Shown here piece by piece: positions 1-7,197 of a DNA stretch of 45,114 bases. Below the pieces are notes generated by a model. That model saw nothing but the letters and a program-made list of their open reading frames with translations, ran no database searches and was not told where the DNA came from. A program made the translations under genes and the position numbers. The stretch spans positions 1 to 45,114 of the forward strand of contig NZ_JADDOJ010000031.1 in NCBI RefSeq assembly GCF_015159745.1, read 5' to 3'. Source of the DNA: Ramlibacter aquaticus. Lineage in GTDB: Bacteria; Pseudomonadota; Gammaproteobacteria; Burkholderiales; Burkholderiaceae_C. How positions within the stretch are numbered: the first letter of the stretch is position 1; each line of letters starts with the position of its first letter.

Positions 1-39
1 CTGGCGATCCCCGCCGCCGTCCCGCGCTCGCGCCTGTGG

Positions 40-1152
40 ATGCGCCGGTTCATTCCCGGCCCGGTAGGCATCAGTCCCGGCGAGGCCTGGCGCGCCGCCC
101 TGGGCGCCGGGATCGGCCTGGCCTTCGCGGCTGCGCTGTGCCGCATGCTGGCGCCGGGCCAGCCGGCCGCGGCCTGGCTGATCGCTCCGCTGGGCGCCTC
201 GGCCTTGCTGGTGTTCGTGGTGCCGGCCAGCCCGCTGGCCCAGCCCTGGCCGGTGATCGCCGGCAACACGCTGTCGGCCCTGGTCGGTATCGCCTGCGTG
301 CAGGCCTTCCCGGACCCGGTCCTTGCGGCGGGGGTCGCCATGGCCGTGGCGGTGCTGCTGATGGCCTCGCTGCGCTGCCTGCACCCGCCCGGCGGCGCTG
401 CGGCGGTGCTGATGGCCGTGGCCCACGTCACCCATTACGACTTCGCCATCTTCCCGGTGCTGATGAACTCCCTGGCGCTGGTCGGCATGGGGCTGCTCTA
501 CAACAACCTCACCGGCCGGCCTTATCCGCGCGCCCAGGTGCTGCCGGCCGACCCCGGGCTGCGGCCCGTGGACGCCCGGCGCTTCAGCGCCGAAGACCTG
601 GACACGGCACTCGCCCGCTACAACCAGGTTCTGGACATCGGGCGCGCCGACCTGCAGGTGCTGCTGGAGGAGGCCGAGATGGCGGCCTACCAGCGCAAGC
701 TGGGCGCGCTGCGATGCGCGGACGTGATGAGCCGTGCGCCGGTGTCCGTGCCCTTCGGGGCCTCGCTGCAGGAAGCCTGGGACCTGATGCACGCGCGCCG
801 CATCAAGGCGCTGCCGGTGCTGGACCGGGCGCAGCGCATCTGCGGCATCGTGACCACGGCGGATTTCATGCGCCTGGACAGCGGCTCCGGCGTGACGGAC
901 CTGCAGGCCCGGCTGCGCGCCGCGCTCAAGCCCAGCGGCAGCACGCACAGCGAACGGCCGGAGGTGGTGGGCCAGATCATGACGCGCAGCGTGCGGGTGG
1001 CCAGCGGGGACAGCCTGCTGGCGGACCTGATCCCCGTCTTCGCGCACGACGGGCACCACCACATCCCGGTGATCGACGGGCAGCAGCGGCTGGTCGGCAT
1101 GATCACCCAGAGCGACGTGGTGCGCGCGCTCTACCACGCGCCGGCGGCCTGA
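40..1152 (+). CDS. HPP family membrane protein with C-terminal CBS pair
   Basis: About 370 residues. Residues 15-170 are hydrophobic with four or so membrane segments and carry the family hallmark HPPGGAAA (near residue 125), which defines the HPP integral membrane family. After a linker, residues about 225-370 form two CBS repeats (VMSRAPVSV, then IMTRSVRVA and HHHIPVIDGQQRLVGMITQSDVV), a module that binds adenine nucleotides and usually gates a transporter or enzyme. Plant and cyanobacterial HPP proteins have been linked to nitrite transport; the substrate here is unknown. The frame stays open to the left edge of the window and there is no Shine-Dalgarno site before ATG 40, so the true start may lie upstream. 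No operon partner is visible downstream, because the next gene is convergent. Confidence 0.85.
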   Translation: MRRFIPGPVGISPGEAWRAALGAGIGLAFAAALCRMLAPGQPAAAWLIAPLGASALLVFVVPASPLAQPWPVIAGNTLSALVGIACVQAFPDPVLAAGVAMAVAVLLMASLRCLHPPGGAAAVLMAVAHVTHYDFAIFPVLMNSLALVGMGLLYNNLTGRPYPRAQVLPADPGLRPVDARRFSAEDLDTALARYNQVLDIGRADLQVLLEEAEMAAYQRKLGALRCADVMSRAPVSVPFGASLQEAWDLMHARRIKALPVLDRAQRICGIVTTADFMRLDSGSGVTDLQARLRAALKPSGSTHSERPEVVGQIMTRSVRVASGDSLLADLIPVFAHDGHHHIPVIDGQQRLVGMITQSDVVRALYHAPAA

Positions 1153-1212
1153 GGCGGGAAGGGCGCTCGGTGCCGGCCGCTGGCGGGCCTGCCAACGACC
1201 AGATCGGCCGGG

Positions 1213-1683
1213 CTACGCGAATCGGATCTGCACTTCAGACCCATCGGGAAGCCCCTGGATCTGCCGGTGAACGTCCCCACTCAGGCCAAAATACTCGACG
1301 GCCGCCACGGGCGTCATGTTCTCCGCAGCGTAGCCGCCCTCCGCGAACACTGGAAAGACGGCGTACGAGTAGCACTGGTCGGGTCCCGGCACCTTGCCGT
1401 GTTCATGCAAGACGTCCACCAGCCCCGGCAGGAACCACTCGTCCGCCCTGTCCGTTTCCAGCATCCGGATGAACTCGTCGCGCTGGCTGGCGACTTGTTC
1501 GAGCGCTCCAGTGGACGTGCTCAGCCACCAGACCGACCCGGCGGGAAGCTCGATGAAGACGTCGCCGATCACGGAGAAGAGGATGGGACTCCAGTCCTCA
1601 CCCAGCTTCCATGCCCAGTGCTTGCGCAGGGCGGCGAGGGTCTCGGGGCTGGGATCAAAGGTAAGTTGGGACCAGGTTGCCAT
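1213..1683 (-). CDS. DUF1851 / T6SS immunity Tdi1-like protein
   Basis: 156 residues from ATG 1683, the start at which the family resemblance begins (MATWSQLTFDPSPETLAALR). The sequence fits the DUF1851 (Tdi1 C-terminal) family: tryptophan-rich core AWKLGEDWSPILFSVIGDVF, then VWWLSTSTGALEQVA, DEWFLPGLVDVLH, and the closing block NMTPVAAVEYFGLSGDVHRQI. Known: Tdi1 in Agrobacterium neutralises the type VI DNase effector Tde1, but many DUF1851 proteins are orphans of unknown role. No effector, VgrG, PAAR or Rhs gene lies in this window, so an immunity role is inference. No signal peptide or membrane segment is visible, so it is probably cytoplasmic. A longer frame to 1803 exists but adds only low-complexity residues. 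An AT-rich promoter-like site lies about 200 bp upstream on the same strand. Confidence 0.75.
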   Translation of the reverse strand: MATWSQLTFDPSPETLAALRKHWAWKLGEDWSPILFSVIGDVFIELPAGSVWWLSTSTGALEQVASQRDEFIRMLETDRADEWFLPGLVDVLHEHGKVPGPDQCYSYAVFPVFAEGGYAAENMTPVAAVEYFGLSGDVHRQIQGLPDGSEVQIRFA

Positions 1684-1890
1684 CGTCGGCCTGTGGTGAC
1701 CGTCGACCCACAGGGCCGACCCGGAGGGCGGTGGATGCCGGACCACGCCGAGTGCCATCTTAGGGCTTGGCCCGTCAGGCAGGCCGGCACCCAGAACGCC
1801 CACCGGGTCGGCATCAGCCAGGTCGGAGTCTGGTCAGACTGCAGGGGCGCGCGCATCGGCTGAGTTGACCCCAACCCCTGCATGATTTGA

Positions 1891-1920
1891 CATAATATAC
1901 ATCGTATAAAGTAGACCAAC
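1891..1920 (-). promoter_or_regulatory. Candidate promoter/operator upstream of the DUF1851 gene
   Basis: On the minus strand a TTGGTC hexamer (1919-1914) and a TATTAT hexamer (1897-1892; 5 of 6 to consensus) are 16 bases apart. The spacer contains the inverted repeat TATAC-gat-GTATA (1908-1896). This AT-rich island is conspicuous in very GC-rich surroundings. It would fire toward the DUF1851 gene, giving a leader of about 200 bases. The promoter is predicted by eye only. Confidence 0.4.
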
Positions 1921-1968
1921 GATGTGAATTCAGCCTTGCACGTTCCAGCCGTCTGGCGAAACGCTGCC

Positions 1969-1996
1969 CTGGCGGCTGGCGGCTGGCGGCTGGCGG
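1969..1996 (+). repeat. Tandem repeat, 4 x CTGGCGG
   Basis: Four perfect back-to-back copies of the heptamer CTGGCGG, followed by a diverging fifth unit. It lies in the gene-free stretch; a seven-base unit would shift the frame if it were coding, which agrees with a non-coding location. Confidence 0.9.
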
Positions 1997-2293
1997 CCCG
2001 GCTTGCACTTGGCCCCCGACCTCGCGCTGCATGCCAGCGTGTCCCAAGCTCAGCAACTCGACGCCACGCATCACCACCGGCCTCAATGACTTTCCTGATG
2101 ACCGCCGCGCCATGCTGGGCCCCAGGGTCCCGCAAGAAGGACTGGAGTGTCCGGCGCCAGTGTGCTGGAGTTGAGCAATCCTCTTGGCGACGGGTCCAGG
2201 CGTACGAAGGGCGGCTCGATGCGCTCGACAGTAGCCCTCCAAATCACATCAAAACACTGTCGCAAGCCTCTGTCACCATTGACTTTATTTACT

Positions 2294-2305
2294 ACGACCG
2301 GTCGT
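2294..2305. promoter_or_regulatory. Perfect palindrome ACGACCGGTCGT (TetR-operator-like)
   Basis: A perfect 12-base palindrome just downstream of a TTGACT hexamer (2279-2284), in an AT-rich patch. Palindromes centred on GACCGGTC are typical of TetR/AcrR-family operators. No regulator gene adjoins it, and the only nearby gene (CusF-like) ends 15 bases away reading the other way, so it may be a remnant of a lost promoter. Confidence 0.4.
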
Positions 2306-2319
2306 CTATGCGTTATGGC

Positions 2320-2724
2320 TCAACGATGCCGGCGCAGCCAAACGATGGCCGGATCGGCCCCGTGCATGTCGGCCTGGAAGTCCACCCGGTCGCCGGGCTT
2401 CAGGCTGCGCAGCAGCGCCGGATTCCTGAGCTGGAACACCATGGTCATCGCGTCCATGCCCAGGTTGGGAATCGCTTCGTGCTTCAGTTCGACTTCGCCG
2501 GCGGCGGCGTCCGCGCTTTCCACCACCCCCCGGACCCGGGGCCAGCCCGGGCGGGGCGCGCGCGGCCAGGCCGACCCGGCCTTCGCGCTCGAAGCGAAGT
2601 CGGAGGCCGAAGACGACGGTGCGCGAGGTGCGCCCTCCCCCCAGGCGGCGGCGGAAAGGGCAGCGAGGGCCAGGGCCGTGGCACAGAGGCCGACCGGGCG
2701 GCTCAGGGGCTGACGGTGGGTCAC
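2320..2724 (-). CDS. CusF-like periplasmic copper-binding protein
   Basis: 134 residues starting at GTG 2724. The start is fixed by a strong AGGAGG site five bases upstream, which overlaps the TGA of the preceding gene. An N-terminal signal peptide (hydrophobic LCATALALAALSAAAWG) is followed by a low-complexity Ala/Ser/Pro linker and a C-terminal CusF_Ec-type OB-fold domain: VRGVVESADAAAGEVELKHE, IPNLGMDAMTMVF, then LKPGDRVDFQADM. The Met-x-x-Met-x-Met cluster (GMDAMTM) supplies the methionines that bind Cu(I)/Ag(I) in CusF. In E. coli CusF passes copper to the CusCBA efflux pump; no pump genes lie nearby, so a partner would have to be encoded elsewhere. Translation is probably coupled to the upstream DUF411 gene. 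Confidence 0.85.
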   Translation of the reverse strand: MTHRQPLSRPVGLCATALALAALSAAAWGEGAPRAPSSSASDFASSAKAGSAWPRAPRPGWPRVRGVVESADAAAGEVELKHEAIPNLGMDAMTMVFQLRNPALLRSLKPGDRVDFQADMHGADPAIVWLRRHR

Positions 2725-2734
2725 GCCGGCCTCC

Positions 2735-3196
2735 TCAGGCCTTGTTGTGGCTGGCGAACACGGTGGCCTGCCCCCGCCTGTCCACCAGCAGCACATCGAA
2801 CGGGTCCTTGCGCGCGCCGGCTTCCATGCCCGGGGCACCCACGGGCATGCCCGGCACGGCCAGGCCCGCAGCGTCCGGACGTTCCGCCAGCAGCCGCTTG
2901 ACGTCGGCGGCAGGCACGTGACCTTCAAGCGCATAGCCCGCCACCAGGGCCGTGTGGCAACTGCCCAGACGCTCCGGAATGCCGGCCCGCCGGCGCACCG
3001 GGGCCGTGTCCTCCACCAGGTTCACCTTCACGGCGAACCCTGCCGCCTTCAGGTGCGACACCCAGGCCTCGCAGCAGCTGCAGTACGGGTTCTTGAACAC
3101 CTCCACCGCCGGCAGGCCCACAGCGGCCCGGGCCGATACGCTCGCCAGCGGGCCCAGGACGGCGGCCAGGGCCAGGAAATTCCTTCGCTTGATCAT
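2735..3196 (-). CDS. DUF411 exported metal-binding protein
   Basis: 153 residues from ATG 3196. The N-terminus MIKRRNFLALAAVLGPLASV is a signal peptide with an arginine pair (possibly Tat-type), with likely cleavage after SARA. The mature part is a thioredoxin-like DUF411 domain: VEVFKNPYCSCCEAWVSHL with three clustered cysteines, then GSCHTALVAGYALEGHVPA and the characteristic GLAVPGMPVGAPGME. DUF411 proteins occur beside copper and other metal-resistance genes and are thought to bind metal in the periplasm; the exact function is not established. It is the first gene of a two-gene operon with the CusF-like protein (10-base gap, stop overlapping the next ribosome site). Starts further upstream to 3262 are possible but lack signal-peptide character. 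Confidence 0.85.
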   Translation of the reverse strand: MIKRRNFLALAAVLGPLASVSARAAVGLPAVEVFKNPYCSCCEAWVSHLKAAGFAVKVNLVEDTAPVRRRAGIPERLGSCHTALVAGYALEGHVPAADVKRLLAERPDAAGLAVPGMPVGAPGMEAGARKDPFDVLLVDRRGQATVFASHNKA

Positions 3197-3455
3197 TTCA
3201 CGATCCCCATTTGTTTCAGGCAGGCCGGCCCCGCGGCAAGGCGAAGCGACGGCGCACTCCATTCACTGTAGACCCTTCCCCCATGGCAAGGTCAAGTGCC
3301 CCCAGACCAGCCCGTGCCACGGGATCCTCGCCGGCGGCGGCGACGGTCCCGACACTCGGCTCAGTATGATGTCGGGCTACCGTTCAGGCGGGTGCCAGCC
3401 TCGGCGCCTACAATTCCGCCGCCCGCAAGAGGCAAGCCCACAAGGAGATCCAGCC
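3197..3455. other. Divergent intergenic region, DUF411 gene / livJ
   Basis: 259 bases between divergently transcribed genes. It must contain both promoters. The best plus-strand element is a TACAAT hexamer at 3409-3414; a TATGAT hexamer sits at 3365-3370. I see no strong palindrome. Confidence 0.5.
3409..3414 (+). promoter_or_regulatory. Candidate -10 element for the livJ operon
   Basis: TACAAT matches the sigma-70 -10 consensus at 5 of 6 positions and would start transcription near 3421, giving a 35-base leader that contains the AAGGAGA ribosome site (3442-3448). There is no good -35 hexamer at 16-18 bases, so an activator or a weak promoter is implied. Confidence 0.4.
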
Positions 3456-4619
3456 ATGTCCCGTTTCGCCAGTTTCACTTCGCGGCACGCGCTTGCCGCC
3501 ATCGCCGCCGCCGCCATGGCCACCTCGGCTGCCGCCGCCGACATCAAGATCGGCGCCGCCGAGGCCCTGTCCGGCCCGGCCGGCCAGTACGGCCAGTCGA
3601 TCAAGAGCGGCTTCGAGCTCGCCGTCGACGAGATCAACGCCGCCGGTGGCGTCAAGGGCAACAAGATCGCGATCCAGTTCGAGGACGAGGCCGGCAAGAA
3701 GGAACAGGCCATCGACGTCTTCAAGAAGCTGATCTTCCAGGACAAGGTGCTGATGGTCTTCGGCCCCACCCTGTCCAACTCGGCCCAGGCCGCCGACCCG
3801 ATCGCCCAGGCCGCGAAGACCGTCGCCTTCGGCACCTCCAACACCGCCGACGGCATCACCTCCATTGGTGACTTCGTGTTCCGCAACTCGGTGACCGAGG
3901 CCGACGTGCTGCCCGAGACCCTGCGCGTGGCGATCAAGCACGCCGGCATCAAGAAGGTCGCCGTGCTGTACGGCAACGACGACGTCTTCACCAAGAGCGG
4001 CTACGACGCCTTCAAGAAGGCGCTGGAGAACATGCACATCCCGGTCACCACGACCGAGACCTTCGCCAAGGGCGACGTGGACTTCAAGGCCCAGCTCACC
4101 AAGATCAAGGCCAGCGGCGCCGATGCGATCGTGCTGTCGGCGCTGATCGCCGAAGGCGCGCCCATCATGGTGCAGGCCCGCCAGCTGGGCATCAACCTGC
4201 CCTTCATCGGCGGCAACGGCATGAACTCGGTCAAGGTCTTCGACCTGGCCAAGGACAAGTCGGACAACCTGTGGGTGGGAAGCCCCTGGGCCCTGGGCAA
4301 CCAGACCAAGGAAAACCAGCACTTCGTGGTGGCCTTCACCCAGAAGTACAAGTCGGCGCCTGACCAGTTCGCCGCGCAGGCCTACGACGCCATGTACATC
4401 GTGGCCAGTGCCCTGGGCAAGGTGAAGCTCTCCGGCAACCTGGAAGCCGACCGCAAGGCCCTGCGCGACGCCCTGCCCGCCGTGACCTACACCGGCGCGA
4501 CCGGCGCCTTCAAGTTCCGCCAGGTGGCGGGCCGCGACGGCAAGCCGGCCGGCTACGACGCCCAGCAGGCGGCCATCGTGTCCGTCACCAAGGGCGGCAA
4601 GTACCAGATCGAGAAGTAA
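3456..4619 (+). CDS. livJ: Branched-chain-type ABC transporter substrate-binding protein (LivJ-like)
   Basis: 387 residues from ATG 3456, with AAGGAGA eight bases upstream. Residues 1-28 are an Ala-rich signal peptide, with likely cleavage in SAAAA-DIKIG. The mature protein is a Peripla_BP_6 two-lobe receptor: DIKIGAAEALSGPAGQYG, DEINAAGGVKGNKI, VFGPTLSNSAQAADPIAQ, and FVFRNSVTEADVLPE in the hinge region. It should capture a branched-chain amino acid or related compound in the periplasm and deliver it to the LivHM channel encoded downstream; ligand specificity cannot be read from the sequence. It is the first gene of the livJHMGF operon. A perfect hairpin with a short T-tract after its stop codon probably limits read-through, so that the binding protein is made in excess. 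Confidence 0.9.
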   Translation: MSRFASFTSRHALAAIAAAAMATSAAAADIKIGAAEALSGPAGQYGQSIKSGFELAVDEINAAGGVKGNKIAIQFEDEAGKKEQAIDVFKKLIFQDKVLMVFGPTLSNSAQAADPIAQAAKTVAFGTSNTADGITSIGDFVFRNSVTEADVLPETLRVAIKHAGIKKVAVLYGNDDVFTKSGYDAFKKALENMHIPVTTTETFAKGDVDFKAQLTKIKASGADAIVLSALIAEGAPIMVQARQLGINLPFIGGNGMNSVKVFDLAKDKSDNLWVGSPWALGNQTKENQHFVVAFTQKYKSAPDQFAAQAYDAMYIVASALGKVKLSGNLEADRKALRDALPAVTYTGATGAFKFRQVAGRDGKPAGYDAQQAAIVSVTKGGKYQIEK

Positions 4620-4634
4620 GCATCGCCTGATGCG

Positions 4635-4660
4635 GGCCGCCGGGCGACCGGCGGCCTTTT
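4635..4660 (+). terminator. Hairpin terminator/attenuator between livJ and livH
   Basis: Perfect 9-base arms GGCCGCCGG (4635-4643) and CCGGCGGCC (4648-4656) with a GCGA loop, followed by TTTT. The T-tract is short, so partial termination is likely. Position 16 bases after the livJ stop suits differential expression of binding protein over permease genes. Confidence 0.7.
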
Positions 4661-4678
4661 CCATTCCAGGACCCCACC

Positions 4679-5560
4679 TTGCTCGAACAGCAACTCGTCA
4701 ACGCGCTCTCCCTGGGCTGCGTGTATGCGCTCTTCGCGCTCGGTTTCACGCTGGTCTTCGGCGTGCTGGGCGTCGTCAACCTGTCCCACGGCGCGATCTT
4801 CATGGTCGGCGCCTACACCGCGCTGCAGGTGGTGACCCGCCTCGGCCTTCCGCTGTGGGCCTCGCTGGTGGCGGCGCTGGTCGTCTCTGGCCTGTTCGGC
4901 CTGGCCGTCGACTTCCTGGTGCTGCGGCCCCTGCGCCGGCGCAACGCGCCCCACCTGATCCCCATGATCGCCACCATCGGCCTGGCCATCGCCATGAACA
5001 ACGCGGCCCAGGGCCTGTTCGGCGCCGAGAACCAGCGCTTCCCGGCCGACCTGGTGCCCGACACCCAGCTCACGCTGGGCGGGCTGCAGCTGTCGGTGAT
5101 CGAGATGGCGATCATCCTGCTGTCCTTCACGCTGATGGGCGCCCTGCTGCTGCTGATGCGCCGCACCCAGATGGGCCGCGCCCTGCGCGCCATCGCCGAG
5201 TCGCCCAAGGCGGCGCTGCTGCTGGGCATCAACGTCGAGGGCCTGTTCTACCTCACCTCCTTCACCGCCGCGGCGCTGGGCGGCGTGAGCGGAGTGCTGA
5301 TCGCGCTCTACTCCAACGCGGTCTTCCCGCTCATGGGCCAGCCCATGTTGCACAAGGGCATCGCGGTGATCATCCTGGGCGGCATGGGCGACATCCGCGG
5401 CGCGCTGATCGGCGGCCTGTTCCTGGGCTTCGCCGAGGTGATGTCGGTGGCCTACATCGGCTCCACCATGCGCGACGCCGTCGCCTTCGGCCTGCTCTTC
5501 GTCGTCCTGCTGCTGCGGCCGCAGGGCATGTTCGGCCGCGTGCTGGAACGCAAGGCCTGA
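4679..5560 (+). CDS. livH: Branched-chain-type ABC transporter permease LivH
   Basis: 293 residues, all hydrophobic with about eight membrane helices, starting at TTG 4679. The start is supported by the family-typical N-terminus MLEQQLVNALSLGCVYALFALGF and an AGGA about eight bases upstream. LivH-family markers are GVLGVVNLSHGAIFMVGAY near residue 30-45 and the cytoplasmic coupling segment RRTQMGRALRAIAESPKAALLLGIN, followed by GGMGDIRGALIGGL. It forms one half of the inner-membrane channel with LivM. It lies 60 bases downstream of livJ across the hairpin and 6 bases before livM. Confidence 0.9.
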   Translation: MLEQQLVNALSLGCVYALFALGFTLVFGVLGVVNLSHGAIFMVGAYTALQVVTRLGLPLWASLVAALVVSGLFGLAVDFLVLRPLRRRNAPHLIPMIATIGLAIAMNNAAQGLFGAENQRFPADLVPDTQLTLGGLQLSVIEMAIILLSFTLMGALLLLMRRTQMGRALRAIAESPKAALLLGINVEGLFYLTSFTAAALGGVSGVLIALYSNAVFPLMGQPMLHKGIAVIILGGMGDIRGALIGGLFLGFAEVMSVAYIGSTMRDAVAFGLLFVVLLLRPQGMFGRVLERKA

Positions 5561-5566
5561 CCCACG

Positions 5567-6424
5567 ATGGATTCCTTCGACGCTTTCTGGGCCGTCTACA
5601 GCAACCTGGTGCTGACCGTCGGGGTCAACGCCCTGCTGGCGCTGTCGATCTGGCTCACGCTGTCCTGCGGCATGCTGGCCATGGCCAATGCGGCCTTCAT
5701 GGGCATAGGCGCCTACACCTCGGCCCTGCTGACCATGAACCTGGGTGCGCCCTTCCCTGTCGCCCTGGCCGGCGGCATCGCCGCCCCCATCCTGGTGGCA
5801 CTGCTGATCGGCGGTCCCACCCTGCGGCTATCGGGCGTCTACCTGGCCATGGCGACGCTGGGCTTCGGCGAGGTGATCCGCGTGCTCATCCTCAACGCCG
5901 ATTCCCTCACCGGCGGCGCGCTGGGCCTGAACGGCATCCCGCAGCTGACGCAGTGGTGGCACGTGCTGGGCGCCGTCGTGCTGGTGCTGCTGCTGCTGTG
6001 GCGCCTGCGCCGCTCCCGCATCGGCCGCGCCTTCGAGGCCATCAAAGAGGACGAGGTCGCGGCCTCGCTGATGGGCATCGCCGTGGGCGCGCACAAGATG
6101 CTGGCCTTCGCGCTGGGCGCCGGCATCGCCGGCCTGGCGGGCGCGCTCAATGCGCACCTGACCTTCTTCATCGGGCCCAGCGAATACAACTTCGACCGCG
6201 GCGTGGACATCCTGGCCATGGCCATCCTGGGCGGCACCGGCGGCCTGACCGGCCCGGTGCTGGGCGCCCTCATCATCACGCTGCTGCCCGAGCTGCTGCG
6301 CAGCTTCAAGGACTTCCGCACGCTCCTGAACGGCGCCATCCTGGTGGCGATCGTCATCTTCCTGCCCAAGGGCCTCTGGGACCCGCAGCGCATGCGCCAG
6401 TGGCTGCGCCGGAGGGCGGGCTGA
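5567..6424 (+). CDS. livM: Branched-chain-type ABC transporter permease LivM
   Basis: 285 residues from ATG 5567 with about eight membrane helices. LivM markers: GMLAMANAAFMGIGAYTSALL, LRLSGVYLAMATLGFGEVIRV, and the coupling helix SRIGRAFEAIKEDEVAASLMGI, then GGTGGLTGPVLGALIITLLPE. It pairs with LivH in the membrane. The length is at the short end for LivM (about 290-350 or more), in contrast to the long LivM encoded at 39436-40779. Its stop codon overlaps the ATG of livG by one base (TGATG), indicating translational coupling. Confidence 0.9.
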   Translation: MDSFDAFWAVYSNLVLTVGVNALLALSIWLTLSCGMLAMANAAFMGIGAYTSALLTMNLGAPFPVALAGGIAAPILVALLIGGPTLRLSGVYLAMATLGFGEVIRVLILNADSLTGGALGLNGIPQLTQWWHVLGAVVLVLLLLWRLRRSRIGRAFEAIKEDEVAASLMGIAVGAHKMLAFALGAGIAGLAGALNAHLTFFIGPSEYNFDRGVDILAMAILGGTGGLTGPVLGALIITLLPELLRSFKDFRTLLNGAILVAIVIFLPKGLWDPQRMRQWLRRRAG

Positions 6425-7197
6425 TGCTGAAGCTTTCCAACGTGTCCAAGCGCTTCGGCGGCCTGACGGTGCTGACCGACGTCAGCTTCGAGGTGCCGCA
6501 GGGCCAGGTCTTCGGCCTGATCGGCCCCAATGGCGCCGGCAAGACCACGGTCATCAACCTGGTCACCGGCCTGATGCCGCCCACGGGCGGGCGCATCGAG
6601 TTCAATGGCCAGAGCCTGCTGGGCCTGCCGCCGCACCGCATCACCCGCCTGGGGCTGGGCCGCACCTTCCAGAACATCCGCATCTTCAAGGAGATGACCC
6701 TGGTCGAGAACGTGGTGGTGGGCATGCATGCCCACCTGGACTACGGCGTGCCGGGCTGGCTGTTCTCGCTGTCCGGCTTCCGCGCGCAGGAAAAGCGGGC
6801 ACGCGACAAGGCCCACGAGCTGCTGGCCTGGGTCGGCCTGGATGCCAAGGCCGGCGACCTGGCCGACAACCTCTCCTATGGCGACCAGCGCAAGCTGGAA
6901 CTCGCGCGCGCCCTGGCCACCGATCCCAAGCTGCTGCTGCTGGACGAACCCGTGGCGGGCATGAACAGCGGCGAGAAGGTCGCGCTGATGGGCGTGGTCC
7001 GCGAGATTGCGCGGCGCGGCTACACCGTCTTCATGATCGAACACGACATGCGCTTCGTGATGGGCCTGTGCGAACGCATCGCGGTGCTGAACTTCGGCAA
7101 GATCATCGCCGAGGGCGGGCCCGACGAGATCCGCAGCAATCCGGCGGTGATCGAGGCCTACCTGGGCCGCGACGACGACGAGGTGGTGGCTGCATGA
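6424..7197 (+). CDS. livG: Branched-chain-type ABC transporter ATPase LivG
   Basis: 257 residues. Complete ABC ATPase: Walker A GPNGAGKTT (near residue 36), Q-loop in GRTFQNIRIFKEMT, signature LSYGDQRKLELARAL, Walker B LLLLDEPVAGM and H-loop FMIEHDMRFVM. The signature starts LSYGD instead of LSGGQ, which is normal for LivG. The C-terminal GGPDEIRSNPAVIEAYLG block is also typical. It powers LivHM together with LivF. The start overlaps the livM stop (TGATG), and its own stop overlaps the ATG of a 29-codon ORF that precedes livF. Confidence 0.92.
   Translation: MLKLSNVSKRFGGLTVLTDVSFEVPQGQVFGLIGPNGAGKTTVINLVTGLMPPTGGRIEFNGQSLLGLPPHRITRLGLGRTFQNIRIFKEMTLVENVVVGMHAHLDYGVPGWLFSLSGFRAQEKRARDKAHELLAWVGLDAKAGDLADNLSYGDQRKLELARALATDPKLLLLDEPVAGMNSGEKVALMGVVREIARRGYTVFMIEHDMRFVMGLCERIAVLNFGKIIAEGGPDEIRSNPAVIEAYLGRDDDEVVAA

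Larger units (their letters stand above)
1684..2319. other. Gene-free stretch, possibly a decayed locus
   Basis: No convincing coding sequence on either strand: the open frames here are rich in Arg, Pro and Ala and resemble no family I know. The stretch holds an AT-rich promoter/operator-like island (1887-1920), a four-fold heptamer repeat (1969-1996) and a 12-base palindrome (2294-2305), each listed separately. Base composition is patchier than in the flanking genes, consistent with gene loss or acquisition, but nothing recognisable of a former gene remains. Confidence 0.5.

Noticed and set aside
1814..2242. Overlapping minus-strand frames in the gene-free stretch
   Set aside because: Three frames overlap and none shows a domain, signal peptide or convincing ribosome site.
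3408..4664. Minus-strand frame of 418 codons opposite livJ
   Set aside because: Gly/Leu/Asp/His-rich shadow of the livJ codon pattern; livJ has a signal peptide, ribosome site and family match.
7068..7193. Upstream extension of the livG-livF micro-ORF
   Set aside because: It lies inside livG in another frame and encodes an Arg/Gly-rich shadow; only the part from ATG 7194 has an independent argument.
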